Assembly: GCF_041200145.1 (NCBI RefSeq)
Contig: NZ_CP165734.1
Location: forward strand, 1,736,001 to 1,800,000
Direction: 5' to 3'
Origin: Bradyrhizobium sp. LLZ17
GTDB taxonomy: Bacteria; Pseudomonadota; Alphaproteobacteria; Rhizobiales; Xanthobacteraceae
DNA length: 64,000 nt
Part shown: positions 62,782 to 64,000 of the stretch, in pieces
Position numbering within the stretch: position 1 is the first letter of the stretch
How the letters are laid out: each line of letters starts with the position of its first letter
The notes under the pieces: model-generated
What the model saw: the letters and a program-made list of their open reading frames with translations, nothing else
Database searches by the model: none
Told to the model about the DNA's origin: nothing
Program-made: the position numbers and the translations under genes

Positions 62782-63168
62782 CAGGCAATTTATTACACCA
62801 TCGCGGCCGCGCCCTTACGCGGTTTTCAGTTCCAGTGCAGCGACTGTCAACGCGACACCGGAAGCGGTCACAGCTCCGTCTCCGTGTTCGCGCGCAACGC
62901 GGTCTCGGTGACCGGCGAGCTGCGCGAAATCGCGCGTACTTCCGACAGCGGCGCCGTCAAGCGCAAGGGGTTTTGTCCAAATTGCGGCTCGCCGATCTAC
63001 AACCAGCCGGAGGAAAAGCCGGACTACATCGGCATCTATGTCGGCACGCTGGACGATGCCAGCACATTCAAGCCATCCGTCGTGCTGTTCTGCTCGCGCG
63101 GATACGACCGGGATCGTCTCGATCCTGAGATCCCCAAACTTCCGGAATGGCATCCGGTATCGAAATAG
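62782..63168 (+). pseudogene. GFA family protein, 5'-truncated remnant
   Basis: The open frame holds most of a GFA-type protein: QAIYYTIAAAPLRGFQFQCS, DCQRDTGSGHSSVSVFARNA, and the second zinc pair FCPNCGSPIYNQPEE. The first zinc pair (the usual SCxCG at the N-terminus) is missing and no good start codon precedes the conserved part; the 45 bp between the SDR stop and this frame seem to be a deletion junction. Probably non-functional. Confidence 0.6.
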
Positions 63169-63386
63169 ATGGAGTCGCGACCAAAATCGGTCGGGAGAAC
63201 AAGACGGCTGAAACCCGGATTGAGCTTGCAGGATTGGGGGCGCAGCGATGCCCATCCTCGATCGGTTGAACCGAAGGTGCTGCGACGACGACTACAGAAG
63301 CGCACGGTCCCTGTGCTCAAAACGCTCATCGGTGTTCCGATGATCGGACGGTGCAGTCTGCTGTTCTTCGACTTCAGGGGGTGAGC

Positions 63387-63875
63387 GTGGAGACGTACCG
63401 CACCGGTGGAATGACCGCGATAGCTGTGCTCAACGTCATCTTGGGCGGCATCGGAATCCTCAACGGGTTATTCCTGCTTCTCGGCGCCCTCTACCTCATG
63501 GCCGAGTTATTGCGATTGGGCGCTTTCTACATCCCGATAGCCCGCCTGGCGTTCTGTCTCCTGATTTTGGCAACGGGAGTCGTCGGGCTCGTCGCAGGAA
63601 CCGGAATATTCAGACTGCGCTCGTGGGCGCGCGCATTGAGCCTTGTCTACGCTGGACTGCTGTTCCTTTCGTCTGCGCTTTCCTACCTTACCGTCCCTGT
63701 TATCGCGACCATCGGTAGCTACGACATGGGTTCGATCAGTACAGACGGCTTGGTACGGCTGATCATATTCGGCGCAATATACGTTGGATTCCCCATTCCC
63801 TATTCTGTTCTTTTGTGCGTCGTTTTCTACAAGCCTGCATGGAAGGCCGCCTTCGCAAGAGGCGGGACGGCATAG
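63387..63875 (+). CDS. Hypothetical four-helix membrane protein
   Basis: A 162-residue protein with four hydrophobic segments (about residues 8-38, 48-75, 78-105 and 125-155). I chose the GTG at 63387 because AGGGGG lies 6 nt upstream; the frame is also open from a GTG at 63351, and ATG first appears at residue 9. The base composition looks slightly less GC-rich than the neighbours. No family recognised. Confidence 0.6.
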   Translation: METYRTGGMTAIAVLNVILGGIGILNGLFLLLGALYLMAELLRLGAFYIPIARLAFCLLILATGVVGLVAGTGIFRLRSWARALSLVYAGLLFLSSALSYLTVPVIATIGSYDMGSISTDGLVRLIIFGAIYVGFPIPYSVLLCVVFYKPAWKAAFARGGTA

Positions 63876-63881
63876 TGCAGC

Positions 63882-63966
63882 GCGTAGGAGGGTGGAGCGC
63901 TGCGAAACCCATCAGCTCCTTTGTGGAAGAGCGATCACGGGTTTCGCTTCGCGCGACCCATCCTAC
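63882..63966. repeat. CGTAGGA...TCCTAC inverted dispersed repeat
   Basis: Ends CGTAGGAGGGT and ACCCATCCTAC are near reverse complements. The interior GCGAAACCCATC pairs imperfectly with the GGGTTTCGCTTCGC arm. Typical of the GTAGGATGGGT repeat family in this genus. Confidence 0.7.
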
Positions 63967-64000
63967 ACCTGGAGGGCGCGCTATTTCAGCGGCAGAAAAA

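Noticed and set aside
1..64000. Search by eye for CRISPR arrays, tRNA/rRNA genes, transposases and integrases
   Set aside because: No regularly spaced direct repeats, no tRNA-like end sequences and no mobile-element protein motifs were seen.

Overview
This window is high-GC chromosomal DNA from an alphaproteobacterium, almost certainly Bradyrhizobium or a close relative in the Nitrobacteraceae. The evidence is the gene order rpsF-rpsR-DUF2232-rplI-dnaB-alr-radA-cvpA-purF-SDR, the very high GC at third codon positions, the many small hydrophilic proteins and DUF6894/DUF1236 proteins, the multiple branched-chain amino-acid ABC binding proteins, and the dispersed palindromic repeats between genes. 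I saw no phage, transposase, CRISPR array, rRNA or tRNA.

Layout. 0-1.2 kb: a TetR regulator and a fatty-acid desaturase in one overlapping minus-strand operon, with a strong inverted-repeat operator candidate. 1.4-10.3 kb: ribosomal and replication core (S6, S18, a DUF2232 membrane protein, L9, DnaB, alanine racemase), interrupted by a single-heme cytochrome with a long low-complexity tail and a CFA-synthase-family gene. 10.3-17 kb: accessory genes, including a periplasmic sugar-type binding protein placed directly before a membrane GGDEF-EAL protein. 17-22 kb: small hydrophilic proteins, a stand-alone SdhB paralogue, an intact SIR2-domain protein and a decayed patatin gene. 22-26.9 kb: radA, cvpA, purF, SDR. 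27-36 kb: an orphan branched-chain amino-acid binding protein, der, a lipoprotein, a YfgM-like protein, an acyl-CoA synthetase, an NnrU protein and prfC. 36-43 kb: a guanidinium exporter with a riboswitch-like leader, Pit phosphate transporter plus DUF47 partner, and a complete livG-livF-binding protein-livH-livM operon. 43-50 kb: Spx/ArsC-like protein, CsaA, GST, DUF429, serine hydrolase, GNAT, Lin0512, MFS. 50-59 kb: two SNF2 helicases with SWIM zinc fingers flanking MarR-GNAT, SnoaL-like and MFS genes. 59-64 kb: a peptide-deformylase-like protein lacking two metal ligands, an ICMT-family gene, two tandem SRPBCC genes with an SDR, a GFA remnant and a membrane protein.

A notable feature is the number of genes broken by single-base shifts (about 18.06, 18.77, 21.35-21.40, 33.98, 41.40, 46.13, 48.13-48.16, 52.89, 59.73 and 62.57 kb). 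Several are explained by loss of one base from a short homopolymer, so sequencing or assembly error is a real possibility. The patatin gene also has an apparent in-frame internal deletion, which is better evidence of true decay. The most interesting biology is the rpsF leader that can sequester its ribosome binding site, the binding-protein/GGDEF-EAL pair, the degenerate deformylase, the possible guanidine riboswitch, and the SIR2/orphan SdhB/dead patatin island.
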